From Brachionus manjavacas (lineage: Eukaryota > Rotifera > Eurotatoria > Ploima > Brachionidae), in NCBI GenBank assembly GCA_019054805.1, contig JAHQIY010000004.1, forward strand, positions 1,798,001 through 1,862,000: DNA of 64,000 nt, given 5' to 3'. The position numbers and the translations under genes are program-made. Within the stretch, counting starts at the first letter, position 1, and every line of letters starts with the position of its first letter. This document shows positions 54,688-64,000 of this stretch, in pieces. The notes under the pieces are model-generated. The model made no database searches, was not told the origin of the DNA, and saw only the letters and a list, made by a program, of their open reading frames with translations.

Positions 54688-54849
54688 TCAAAACATTTTT
54701 GAAATTATTTTGTCTATTGCATTCTTGTTATCATAAAATGAAGGTGCCTGTAAGATAATGGCCGCGGTGCCCGCTAAACATGCTGTCGAAAATGTTGCTA
54801 GAAGTATTCGATCAATTACTAATGCTATTAACCTCCATTCTTGCTTTAT
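54688..54849 (-). CDS. nAChR subunit last exon (TM4), copy 3, nearest to the gene body
   Basis: 162 nt, identical to the other two copies. It is the first TM4 exon met when transcribing leftward from 58665, across an intron of about 3.8 kb, so it is the default partner of the TM1-TM3 exon. Confidence 0.88.
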   Translation of the reverse strand: MKQEWRLIALVIDRILLATFSTACLAGTAAIILQAPSFYDNKNAIDKIISKMF

Positions 54850-55425
54850 CTAAATAAAAATAAATATTAAAAATTATATGAATAATTTTTATTTTAAAAT
54901 ATTAAAAAATGGCGAAAAATCAATTTTCAATTCAAGTTAATAATGTTAACACGAAGTCAGTTAATTCAAGTTTAAAACTTGTAAACATTATTTTATTGCA
55001 TGTAAGCCTCAAGGATTTTTTTTGATGTTTGAATCTTATTTTTAAACTGTAATTTTGCAATAATTGAATTTGAAATTATAGGATTATAACAAAACAGATA
55101 TCATAGAATTGAACAAGACCTATAGACACATAAGATCACCAAGTTTAAAATTTAAAATTTGAAACACTAAGCATACTTGATAGTCTTAGATAAAATAACA
55201 AAGTAAAAAAGAAAAATATTTTGACCGAAATTAATTTTCAGACCAGCACTTTTTGATTTTTTACTTTGAGCTTTTTCGCTTCCTACTTTTTGGCTTTGAG
55301 CTAATTAGAACAGCATTACTTCTGTATTACTTCCTGTTAAACCTTAATATATAAACATAAACGATGTGAGTCATTCTTTTATTCGCATTTAAAATGACAA
55401 TAACTTTGTATTAAGTCCCTTAGCC

Positions 55426-55763
55426 TCGCAAGAACGCTAGTAAAAAAGTAATTGATACTACTATTGCAAAACGCAAGAAGGTTGTTCTTAACTTTGTTCA
55501 GCTGGAAGAGATCATCACTAAGAACAAGAATGGGTACTGCCCAAAAAAACTTGCGCTAGATTATAAAGTTGGCTTGACTACGATTTACGACATTATCGCC
55601 AAAGGTTCAGCAGAACTCAGCAAATTCAGAAACGATAATCCAGACAGTGCGATCAGATGCACATTTAAGACTTCAAGCTATCCGCTATTAGACGAAGCAC
55701 TTAAGTTGTGGTTTTACCAATTTCGCAGCAGCAATGTGCCAATCAACGGCAACATCGCTTTTT
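55426..55763 (+). pseudogene. Tigger N-terminal region, unit 3
   Basis: Same as 45375-45712, interrupted by a TIR element (55754-56272). A few substitutions lie just inside that element. Confidence 0.75.
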
Positions 55764-56635
55764 TCACTATTTTTTCACTATTTTATAACACCTACCATAC
55801 ATAATATTTTGAGGTACTTTATTAGATTAAGACGAGAAAAAATTATAAATGCAACGTGAAAAAAATTAATTTTAATAATAATTAGTTGCTTTTTTTCACT
55901 ATTGCAATAATTGCAATTTTATATTAAACTTATTACGCTTAACTTGCAAAACATATTTAATTAATACTACAACTCGGATTAAGACCTATATTCTAAAAAT
56001 TAAATACTCAATTAAACGATGGATGAATATATAAATTCGAATTTGTGTGTAAATTTGGTGAGATTTTATCTAAAGGCTCAAACAAATTTTTGTTTTTGGC
56101 AAAAGACATGAATTTTTATCGCCGTAATATTTTACTTTCAATTTTAAAAAATTTTGTTCATTAGACTTTATTTACTAATTTTTTGGTCGCTTTTTTTCAC
56201 TATTTTTTTGAACTTTAGCCGCTTTTTTCACTTACTTGCCAATTATTGAACAATGATAGTGAAAAAAGCGATGATACGCAATCAACTTCGAAACTGTTGC
56301 CTTTCAAGCAAAGATATTTAAAAGAGAGTTCTATCCAGCCGCCGAAAACTTCAGTGCATCTTCAGGCTACATTCAGAGATTCTGCAAACGACAAAATATC
56401 AAAACCATCAAGCTTCATGGGGAAAAGCTTTGATAAGAAAAAAATTGTTTCTTTGTTCTAAATAAACATTTTAAATCAATTAACACTGTGTCTATCCCTC
56501 TTATTTCAATTCTATGATATTTGTTTTTCTACAATCCTTTAAAAAAAATTCAATTTTAGAGTGGTTCATGTCCTTTAAAAAAGTACAGTTTTAAAATAGT
56601 ATTCAAAAGATTTCAAGCGTAGTTTTAAATTAAGT

Positions 56636-57600
56636 TACATTAGACTACATTATTTTGTCGAATAATGAATTGTTTATATTTAGTCTTTATGATCCACCCA
56701 ATGTGCTTCTGAACTTAGAGTTTTTTAAAACAGTTAATAAAAAATGTAGAAACTACATTTTAGGTGGTGATCTTAACGCCAGAACAAAGAAAATAGGCTG
56801 CGTAGGGAAACTGAAAACGGCATGATGCTGGAAAGAATAATCAATGAGTTAGACTTTTCAGTAATCAATGATGAGCGTCCTATTTTCAATATTTTCAATA
56901 GGAATTACTTTGAAATTCTTGATCTTTTTTAGTTTCATCTTCATTAAATGACAAAATTACCGACTTTTGTGTCCTAAATAGTCAAGACATGACTAGTGAC
57001 CATTTCCAAAGCATCGATTTCTATGGGCTATCAATTATAAAATAAATCAGCAGCTAAAAAGTTTAACTATAAAAAAGCAAACTGGCAATTATTCAGCGAG
57101 ATTTTAAATTCTCAAATAGTAAATATCACTGAAGTTCCCTCACAATAGATCAACTAAATAATAAAAATTACAGAAAAAATTATTTCTGCTTCACATAAAA
57201 GCATTCCATATCTTTCTCAGAAAATCTACAAAACGAGTAGGAAATTAAGAAGAAACTTTCAGAAAACCCGCTGTCAAAATCTCAAGAAAAAATTTAATCA
57301 ACTTACATTTGAGTTAAAAGCCTCTTTAAAAAATTCTGGAATCAAAATTGATTTGATTGTATTGAGAAAATAAGTTTCGATTCAAGATATATTATATACC
57401 CAACTCCTTTGTGTAATTGCTACCTTACTATTTCTTCTTTTTTTCCTGAAACTTGAACTTTTTAAACATGTGCAACATGTAAGGGTTTTTTATCTAATTT
57501 AATTTACTTTAATTTTATTTTTATTTTATTTTTTTATGTTATTTTTAACTTATTCTGAAGGAGCTTTATTTCGGTACAGAAAACAAATAAATAAATAAAT
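56636..57600 (+). pseudogene. RT-deleted LINE with its true 3' end, unit 3
   Basis: As in units 1 and 2, but with two single-base deletions in the endonuclease half (in a G-run at about 56806 and a T-run at about 56929). It continues past the unit boundary to TTCTGAAGGAGC, TTCGGTACAG and the AAATAAATAAAT tail at 57600, which matches the LINE at 20525-22560. Confidence 0.82.
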
Positions 57601-57639
57601 AATTATTATTTTCCAAAGGAAACGAATTTGCAATAAACT

Positions 57640-58215
57640 TTCATCAGTTTTTTGCTAGATGTTGTTTTTAAAAGATACTTTTTCATGTAAATAATGATCT
57701 TCTTAGGTTTTTTACACTTTAAGCGAAATTGAAACCATTTGTTAACGGTACTTTTTCAAAACCATTTAAAATTTTGTATATTTGATTTAAGTCTCCCTTT
57801 AAATGATGAATTTCAAGACAAATAAAATTTAAGTATTTCAATCTGTCTCCATAAGGCTTAGTTTATGTTTAGAATCAATAAGTTTTGTACTTTTTCAAGT
57901 ACAAAGAAAAATTAAATGCCTGTTTTTAAATACGGGCTCCAGATCCCTATTGAATACTACAGATGGGGTCTCACAAGTAATATATAGAGAAGTCTAAATG
58001 ATTCTTGGCTAAGTTTCTTAAAAGAATATCTTATCAGACCCAGTATTCGGTTAGCTTTCATACTTGCTTCATTACATTGTTTATTCCATTTTAAATCATT
58101 TGTAATTAAAATTCACAAATCTTTTTATTCTGTTATCTCCTCAAGAAAAAGAGATATATTTTGATTTGGCATATCCAAGACATAAACTGTTGAAGCTCTC
58201 AAAAAGATCATTAAC
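57640..58215 (-). pseudogene. LINE RT C-terminal fragment in the nAChR intron
   Basis: On the minus strand, across several frames: WNKQCNEASMKANRILGLIR, then SFKKLSQESFRLLYITC, GIWSPYLKTG and LKGDLNQIYKILNGFEKV. These are, in order, the blocks of the C-terminal region after the catalytic box of CR1-like RTs (compare RGDLIQVYKI). Stops and shifts abound. It is of a different family from the plus-strand LINE next to it. Confidence 0.6.
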
Positions 58216-58664
58216 AAAATTTATTATCTTTAAACGTCTTATGGTTTATTAAGTAATAACATTTAGTTCAAAAATGTAACTCATTTTTCATTATTATAAA
58301 AGCCATTCACCTATCTAAAAATTGAAGAGTCTTTTGTTTTTTAATTGACTTTGAAAATTTTTTAAAAAGATTGTTCAATATTTTTAAATAAAAAATTCTA
58401 ATTTATCGTATTCTTAATTATTTTATATTCTTAAAAAAAATTATCTTATTTTAATAATAAAAATTCTTTTTAATAAGATAGCAAAAGTAACTCTCAATTA
58501 TTTTTTTTAAAGATAAATTTGAAGCATCGCATTTCTTCATGCTTTTTCAAAATTTAATGAAAAATTTCATTAATAGACAAAAAAATACACCAATTTAGAA
58601 TATAAATCCATTTTAGAATATTTTAATAATTTTAATGGAAGAAAAAAGATTCAATTTTTCTTAC
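58216..58664. other. nAChR intron sequence
   Basis: A+T-rich, no gene. It begins on the minus strand with the donor GTAAGA at 58664. Confidence 0.5.
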
Positions 58665-59522
58665 TTTTTTTTCTTTCTGTTCATATTTTACATTTTCTTT
58701 TACATTTGAGATAAAAACTAATGCTTCGGCTCTTTTTCTTATAATTTGTGATGGTCGAAGCATTATTTTGTTATTTTTTTTTAGATCCTTGTGCTTTGAA
58801 AGAAATTGTTTTTCTTTTATTGAATCACAATTGTAAAAATCTTGTTCATTTGAGATGATTCGGCAAGTTGAATTTAACCTTTCGAATTTGATTTCTTCCA
58901 GATATTTTTGACGATTTTTTTTTCGGGCAGTTTCAGAAAATTCTTTGGCCAAAATGCGTGTTGAAAATTTTGAAATTAATTTTGGTCGTTTCATCAATAA
59001 AAATTTTGGCAAAACATTAAGGAATAATCTTCTGGCCCATTTTGGAATTATGTGGGTACTAAGCGCGCGAAAATGAACATTCAAAACAACAATGGTACAT
59101 GCTATGGACAATGTTACCACAATTATAATGAAAATGAGGTATTTTCCAATCAAAGGAACAACTAATGAAGTTGGTGGCATGAGATCATTTGGCAAAGAAA
59201 TGAAAACAGTTAATGACAGCAAAATACTTACGCACAGTGAAATTTTTTCGCCGCTTTCGCTTGGTAAATAAAATGTCAAGACAGTTAAAAACGTTAAACT
59301 TATACATGGTATTATAAGGTTGCATGTGTAGAATAAGCTTTTTCTCCTAATTGAAATGTTAAAAGTTATTTCAGGATAAAATTCTTCTGAACCAAAATTT
59401 TTTAAAATGCTTCTTTTTGCAGGCACCGACATTATATCCCATTCATGGTTTTGGTGGAAATCGATTAGGTCGATTCCTATCGGAATTTCAGTTTCCAATT
59501 TTTTTGGGTCGTTGTCTTTTTT
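58665..59522 (-). CDS. nAChR subunit exon: end of ligand-binding domain, TM1-TM3 and cytoplasmic loop
   Basis: On the minus strand an acceptor (CACATTTCTCAG) opens the exon at 59522 and a donor (GTAAGA) closes it at 58665; both are phase 0, 286 codons. It reads HEWDIMSVPAKR, FYPEITFNISIRRKSLFYT, TM1 to FYLP, TM2 SGEKISLCVSILLSLTVF, PPTSLVVPLIGKYL, TM3 to VVLNVHFRALSTH, then a 135-residue basic cytoplasmic loop ending in a helix before TM4. These are diagnostic of nicotinic acetylcholine receptor subunits, ligand-gated cation channels in nerve and muscle membranes. The vicinal Cys pair expected before YPEITF in alpha subunits is missing, so this is a non-alpha type. After TM2, LPNDLMPP replaces the common AEIIPP. 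Upstream exons lie outside what I could read. Without splicing the frame would read on for ten codons to a stop at 58632. Confidence 0.93.
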
Positions 59523-59871
59523 CTGAGAAATGTGAAGTAAATTCACCTTTTTTTATACAAGAATAATCTTATTTTAGTTGAATTAATTTAAAGTGCACTC
59601 ACGCTTTTAAAATACATTTTAATTGACAAATGAATTTCTTTTCTTAAAACCTTATCTTCTGTGTATTTAATGAACTTAATTAAAAAAAACTTTCAAAACT
59701 AAATTTAAATATTTTAGAGGATTTTTGTTATTCAAAATTTTAATTAAATATAAAAAATTTTTCGATAAAAAATCTAACTTCATTTCGCTAAAATTTAGCC
59801 TAATTTTAAGTAAAAAGTAAGTAAATTTTTTTTTTAAATTTTAAGTAAAAATATAAAATTTTCTTTATAGT
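59523..59871. other. nAChR intron sequence upstream of the TM1-TM3 exon
   Basis: A+T-rich DNA with no recognisable exon. Confidence 0.4.
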
Positions 59872-60533
59872 TTTAAAAGGCAATATATCGATCCATAGAA
59901 AAAATGTTAATAGAAAAAAGACAATTTTTTTGTCGAAATGTTCCATAGAAATTTATAGTAGAAATTTATCACACAATTTTTTTATTTAATTCTTTTACAA
60001 AACCTTTTTTAATCATATTTTAATTTTTTTCGATACTTAAGCATGTTATAGATTTAAAAAATTCTAAAAAATAAAGCCAAAATTTTATTTTTTTTTCTCT
60101 ATTTTTCTAAATCTATATTATTTATAATATATTTAAAGATTAATAAATGGAAGAAAATTTACTTTCTTGGAAAACGTTGAAAATCAAAAACTAAAAAAAT
60201 TCTTTAATCTAGTCAAGGTCATACAAATAATCCTTCAGCAATTCTAAGACCCATAAATTTTTTAGAAAAAAAGAGAAAAAAAGGAAAAAAAATTTTGGCT
60301 TTATTTTTTAAATTTTTTTTAATTTTTAACATGCTTAATTATCGAAAAAAATTAAAATATGAATAAAAAAGGTTTTGAAAAAGAATTAAATAAAAAAATT
60401 GTGTGATAAATTTCTACTATAAATTTCTATGGATTTTTTTCTATGTAAAAATTTTCTATGGAACATTTCGACAAAAATATTGTCTTTTTTCTATTAACAT
60501 TTTTTCTATGGATCGATATGTTCCCTTTTAAAA
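59872..60533. mobile_element. Foldback element with arms of about 240 bp
   Basis: The left arm (59872-60112) starts TTTTAAAAGGCAATATATCG and the right arm (60262-60533) ends CGATATGTTCCCTTTTAAAA. Both contain ATCCATAGAAAAAATG or its complement, the run of TGTTCCATAGAAATTTATAG or its complement, and CACACAATTTTTTTATTTAA or its complement. The arms match closely. No coding. It sits in the presumed intron upstream of the nAChR exon, so the pre-mRNA could fold into a long hairpin. Confidence 0.7.
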
Positions 60534-61604
60534 TGACCCCGAGTGAAGAATTTTATGTTTTTTTTTGGGAACTGTATTCTATCCAAATTTTTTGTATGCT
60601 CTATCATCCAATTTTTTTTACTTGATTTTTTGGATGTTGATTAAAAAACACAAAAAATTTATCATGTAATAATTATGAGATATTAATTATTATTTATTTC
60701 AATGAACGCCTTAAAGGCGATGTAAATAAAAATTTAAAAAATAAAATGAAATAAATAAGACAAAGTTTAAGTGTTTTCTAAAAAATCTAAATAAAAATTG
60801 AATAAAATATTTAATTTAAATTTAAATTTTGTTTTTTTTTTTCTCCTTTTTTAATTTCAATAATTATTATTCATTTTGTACTCTCTTTTAAAGTATATAA
60901 GATTATTTTATATAGAGAAGAATTCAAAGCTTATAATATTTATAGGTTCTAAATAATTTGAACAGTCCCATCCAAAAGATTTGTATGCTCAGAATTTGAT
61001 TAGAATGCAACACTTCCAGATTTTTTTAGCAAGTGAAAAACTCGGCTGCTCAATTAGACTTTAAGCTATTCCAGTAGACTACTTTAGGAATACATCTAGC
61101 AATGTTGCACGGGAACCACTCATAAAGTAGAAATCAAATAGATTGAAAATTCAAAGACTTTATTGACATTTAATAATAATTTTTTTATAACTAATTAATA
61201 ATTGAATATTTCGTTAATATTGGAAAATAAAAATATTAATGTAAATTTAAAACTATTACACTTTTATGATTTTCATTTGAATTGATCTCAAAAAAAATTT
61301 AAAGTACAAACCCTACTAGAAGGTGTCAAAGTTGTATTGACAAAATTCGAAAAAATGATATTAAAAGTCTATAAATAAATTTTGTTAACCTTTTATCCTC
61401 TTTCTAAATCACTTTGCCTTAGTTTTTATTCTTTAAGAATTAAGCGGCAAAAATACCTTTAGAAAAAATTCCGCAAACTTTGTCATAACCCGTTAGTTTT
61501 TTCCTAAAATAAAAATAAAATAAATGCTGGTTTTACAATTTTTTGTAACTAAGATTACCAAGGCTTCAAAGATTACATTTCATTTTAAAAATTGACATTA
61601 AATA
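60534..61604. other. A+T-rich spacer
   Basis: I see no coding exon, in particular none of the conserved blocks of the nAChR ligand-binding domain on the minus strand. Confidence 0.4.
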
Positions 61605-62190
61605 ATTAAGTTCCTTTTAAAATCCATTTAAGTTGTAAACAAAAGATAAAGTCCGGAGCAAGCCCTGGTTTAAGATTTCGGGTAAGCAGAAGGTTTGCAT
61701 ATTTTAAATAAATTAATCCGACAGAGGATTTGAGAGACATCGACGCAGTGTTCGAATGGACTGACACTTGGCTTGAGTACGCAGTTCCAATTTGGTCACC
61801 GCACACGGTTAAGGACAAGTTATGCTTTGAGAAGCTGCAGCTTCGTGGAACAAAAATGGTCCATTATCTCAGAAGTAAACCATAAGAGTAAAGATGCCAA
61901 AAATTCAATATTCTACCGCTGGAACAACGCAAAAACTAGAGGAGATCTGATACAAAAGTTCAAGCTATCCAAAGGTATAGAAGAACTAAATTGGCATTCC
62001 CATTCACAATCATCAATGCCGAGAGTTGGTCGAAGAAGTATGTTGAGAAGGGAAATAGTGAGATGTCAATTTGGACGGTCAATGGAAAACTGCTGTCTTC
62101 AGTTAACGTGCTCTGTATACTTGGTCTATACCATACCACAGTTTATTTTACTACTACTACTGGTCTTAACTTTAATTTTGATTTTTAATT
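61605..62190 (+). pseudogene. LINE RT C-terminal fragment
   Basis: Plus-strand reading over several frames: DTWLEYAVPIWSPHTVKDKL (61765-61825), LQLRGTKMV, TRGDLIQKFKLSKGIEELNW (61930-61990), and RREIV with a basic stretch. The order YAVPIWSPH, then TRGDLIQ, is that of CR1-like LINE C-termini. The frame shifts at least three times and carries stops. The hydrophobic tail of the frame ending at 62222 is chance sequence. Confidence 0.65.
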
Positions 62191-62224
62191 TCGCCTCTTT
62201 ATTTAAGATTTTCAAAAAATAATC

Positions 62225-63107
62225 TAATTTACTTCTTTGTAAAAAAAAATGTTCTCGTAAATATCCGTTCTATAGAATTAATTTTATTAACTTATTGAGA
62301 AAAGTACAATTTTCATATTAAATTTTCAGTAAAAATTAATTTAGTATGATTTTTAATTATCTGATAAATTATTTGATTTTTTTGAATTAGATTTTCTTTC
62401 ATGTTTTTAGATCTTAAATTTAAATTGAAAAAAAAATTGAAATCTTTTTTGAAATTATGGAAATTAGATTTTACATTCAAATGATAACTTAATCTATTTT
62501 GTACTTTTTCCTCTAATTAATTAATTAAATAACTTATTTATAAAAGCGTGATTGCATTGCATAAATTTTATTTACTTGATGACCATCATAGGTCCAACTT
62601 CCGAACTGATAGAACAAGTAAAAATGTTTGAAGATTTTAAAGGTTAAATATTAAGCCGTCATATCAATGATTAAATCGTCATAAAAAAAAAATTGATTTT
62701 CAAATAAAAATTGGGACTTATTCATTTTAAAGAAAAATTTTTTGTAGAAAATTTTATTTTATAGAAAAATATCATCGAAATTTACCTGTATTAATTAACC
62801 TGTAAAAAAACAATTAAACAATTAATTATTTTAAAGCAAGAATTAATCTATCAAAAAAATTTGCTAATTTTTCTTTATTGTAAATGGGTCTCTGCTTTTT
62901 CACTTATGACATTTTGCTTTTATACACAAAGAAAAGAAAGTATACATAGTTTTACTGAAATTTTAGTAAAATATACAGTTATTTTTAGCACGCCACTAAA
63001 ATTGTTAAATTATACATGTATAAAGTAAAATATACACAAATAAAATTAAACATACTTAAGAAAAGAAAAGCAAACATCGATTCAGAAATTTATACAATAA
63101 ACTTCAA
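62225..63107. other. A+T-rich spacer
   Basis: No gene. From about 62920 there are recurring GTATAC/TATACA motifs that might belong to the terminus of the MULE-type element to the right. Confidence 0.35.
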
Positions 63108-63891
63108 ATGGAGGAAGAAACATCATCGCAGAGCTCACAAAGTTCATCGACGAGAGGTCTTGATTGGGATTTACTTAGAGACTATGATGACGAAAGCGAC
63201 TTAGAAGATGCTTTGGTAACAAAATTGCCATACAATACAGTACGATCTTCTCATTCAAAATCAAATTGCAATCTTAAATCTGTGTGTAAGTTAGATCGTC
63301 ATAAAATTAGTTTATTGGCGCTCTCAAGAATTTATTTATTTCTTATGGAATTGTATTTAATCCGGTTTACATGATGATGGATGCTAGTGAAGCTTCTTAC
63401 AACGCTGTAAAATTACATTTCCCGAACTGTATCATTTTGATGTGTTTTTTCCACGTTCAATACAATATAAAGAAAAATAGTAAGTTTTACCCTATTGCGT
63501 GTCAAGATGATATATTGAATGATAAATAGTCAACTACTATTCAAGACAGTTTTTAGAAATCAAATATTTTAGAGCACCAACCACCGATACAATTTCAAGA
63601 GCCAAGGAGCTCAATCATTGTATGTTTATCAAGTACGGAAATAGTGATAAGAGTTACTTGTATGATAATAAGTATTATCTTATGCATGACATTAACTTAA
63701 TATACCACAAACATCATTATTGCAGCTGTACTTGTAAAGATTTTTATAGACATTTTGTCTGTAAACACGCTTTAGCGTTGTCAGCAAAATTAAAACTGAC
63801 TCTAAAAGGTTTTGTTCAAGAAGATTTTTTTGCTGCTCGAGCTAAACCTGGCAAAAAGAAGGCAAAGTCGAATCCATTGAGTTATGATTAG
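63108..63891 (+). pseudogene. MULE-type transposase with SWIM zinc finger, broken
   Basis: ATG 63108 opens a Ser/Glu-rich acidic N-terminus (EEETSSQSSQSSS). After a shift, 63330-63530 reads NPVYMMMDASEASYNAVKLH, FPNCIILMCFFHVQYNI: the second Asp block and C..FH of MULE transposases. The last frame (63622-63891) contains CSCTCKDFYRHFVCKH, a SWIM zinc finger (C-x-C-x(n)-C-x-H), then a basic tail with KKAKSNPLSYD. Much of the DDE domain is missing and there are stops in between; this is a shortened, inactive copy. TATACA-type repeats and the palindrome TGTACATTATGTACA (63931-63945) flank it. Confidence 0.68.
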
Positions 63892-64000
63892 ATAACTTTA
63901 AAATATATTTGTGACATTAACACTTTTTATGTACATTATGTACATTTATGTATTATTTTATACTTATGAATAAATATTTATACAACAGAAAAGATAGTTA

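Larger units (their letters stand above)
52487..57510. repeat. 5-kb tandem unit 3
   Basis: 5024 bp. Internal positions: Tigger C-terminal piece 52487-52914, Tigger terminus ending 52994, hAT 53403-54221, LINE tail about 54375-54430, TM4 exon 54688-54849, Tigger N-terminus 55426-55763, TIR element 55754-56272, Tigger middle 56293-56433, RT-deleted LINE about 56636 onward. At its right edge the LINE 3' region runs on naturally past 57510 to its tail, so this edge is the ancestral sequence and the internal junctions are derived. Confidence 0.93.

Noticed and set aside
58632..58664. Ten-codon extension of the nAChR exon to a stop
   Set aside because: A good donor lies at 58664 and the TM4 exon with matching phase exists; reading through would lose TM4.
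61773..62222. 149-residue frame with a hydrophobic tail, considered as a membrane protein
   Set aside because: Its middle is a LINE RT C-terminus, and the hydrophobic tail is read through A+T-rich sequence after that.

Overview
The window is animal nuclear DNA, strongly A+T rich by eye, with short introns of about 54-63 nt and a very high load of decayed transposons. It has the low-GC, transposon-littered look of a small aquatic invertebrate. A monogonont rotifer would fit, but that is a guess from general character and not from a marker gene. I see no rRNA, tRNA, CRISPR or operon structure. Only three host genes are supported: a single-exon membrane LRR protein (2654-4927, +), a TIA-1/TIAR-type RNA-binding protein (25513-26809, -, 5' exon missing), and the 3' half of a nicotinic acetylcholine receptor subunit (exon 58665-59522, -, plus three copies of its last exon at 54688-54849, 49658-49819 and 44637-44798). 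Everything else recognisable is mobile DNA, nearly all of it broken.

Layout. 1-2.65 kb: A+T-rich DNA with a MITE. 2.65-5 kb: the LRR gene. 5.2-10.5 kb: a foldback MITE, a DDE transposase relic with one intron, a 3'-truncated LINE, and a hAT relic. 10.6-12.6 kb: a large inverted pair of strand-asymmetric minisatellite arms, then a second copy of the first MITE. 13.35-14.94 kb: a complete Merlin-type element with 8-bp target duplications. 15-20 kb: LINE pieces on both strands and a piggyBac-type MITE. 20.1-22.95 kb: a piggyBac element that landed in the TTAA of a Tigger/pogo gene and was itself hit by a LINE. 25.5-26.8 kb: TIAR, a GC-rich island. 28-28.9 kb: a foldback element. 30.6-36.5 kb: a full-length Ty3/gypsy element on the minus strand with 5-bp target duplications.

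36.5-57.5 kb is a recent tandem duplication zone. A roughly 4.4-kb block that includes the gypsy LTR/host junction is repeated twice. It runs into three head-to-tail units of about 5.02 kb (42440-47460, 47461-52486, 52487-57510), nearly identical base for base. Each 5-kb unit holds Tigger C-terminal sequence, a hAT relic, a LINE 3' tail, one intact nAChR TM4 exon on the minus strand, Tigger N-terminal sequence split by a TIR element, and a LINE copy that keeps its endonuclease and 3' end but has lost its reverse transcriptase. The nAChR exon encoding TM1-TM3 lies just upstream on the minus strand (58665-59522), with a good splice donor and matching phase. The receptor gene therefore appears to have three interchangeable terminal exons. 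This is the most interesting feature of the window; a tandem assembly artefact has to be excluded first.

57.5-64 kb: LINE remains, a foldback element just upstream of the nAChR exon, and at the right edge a MULE-type transposase relic with a SWIM zinc finger.
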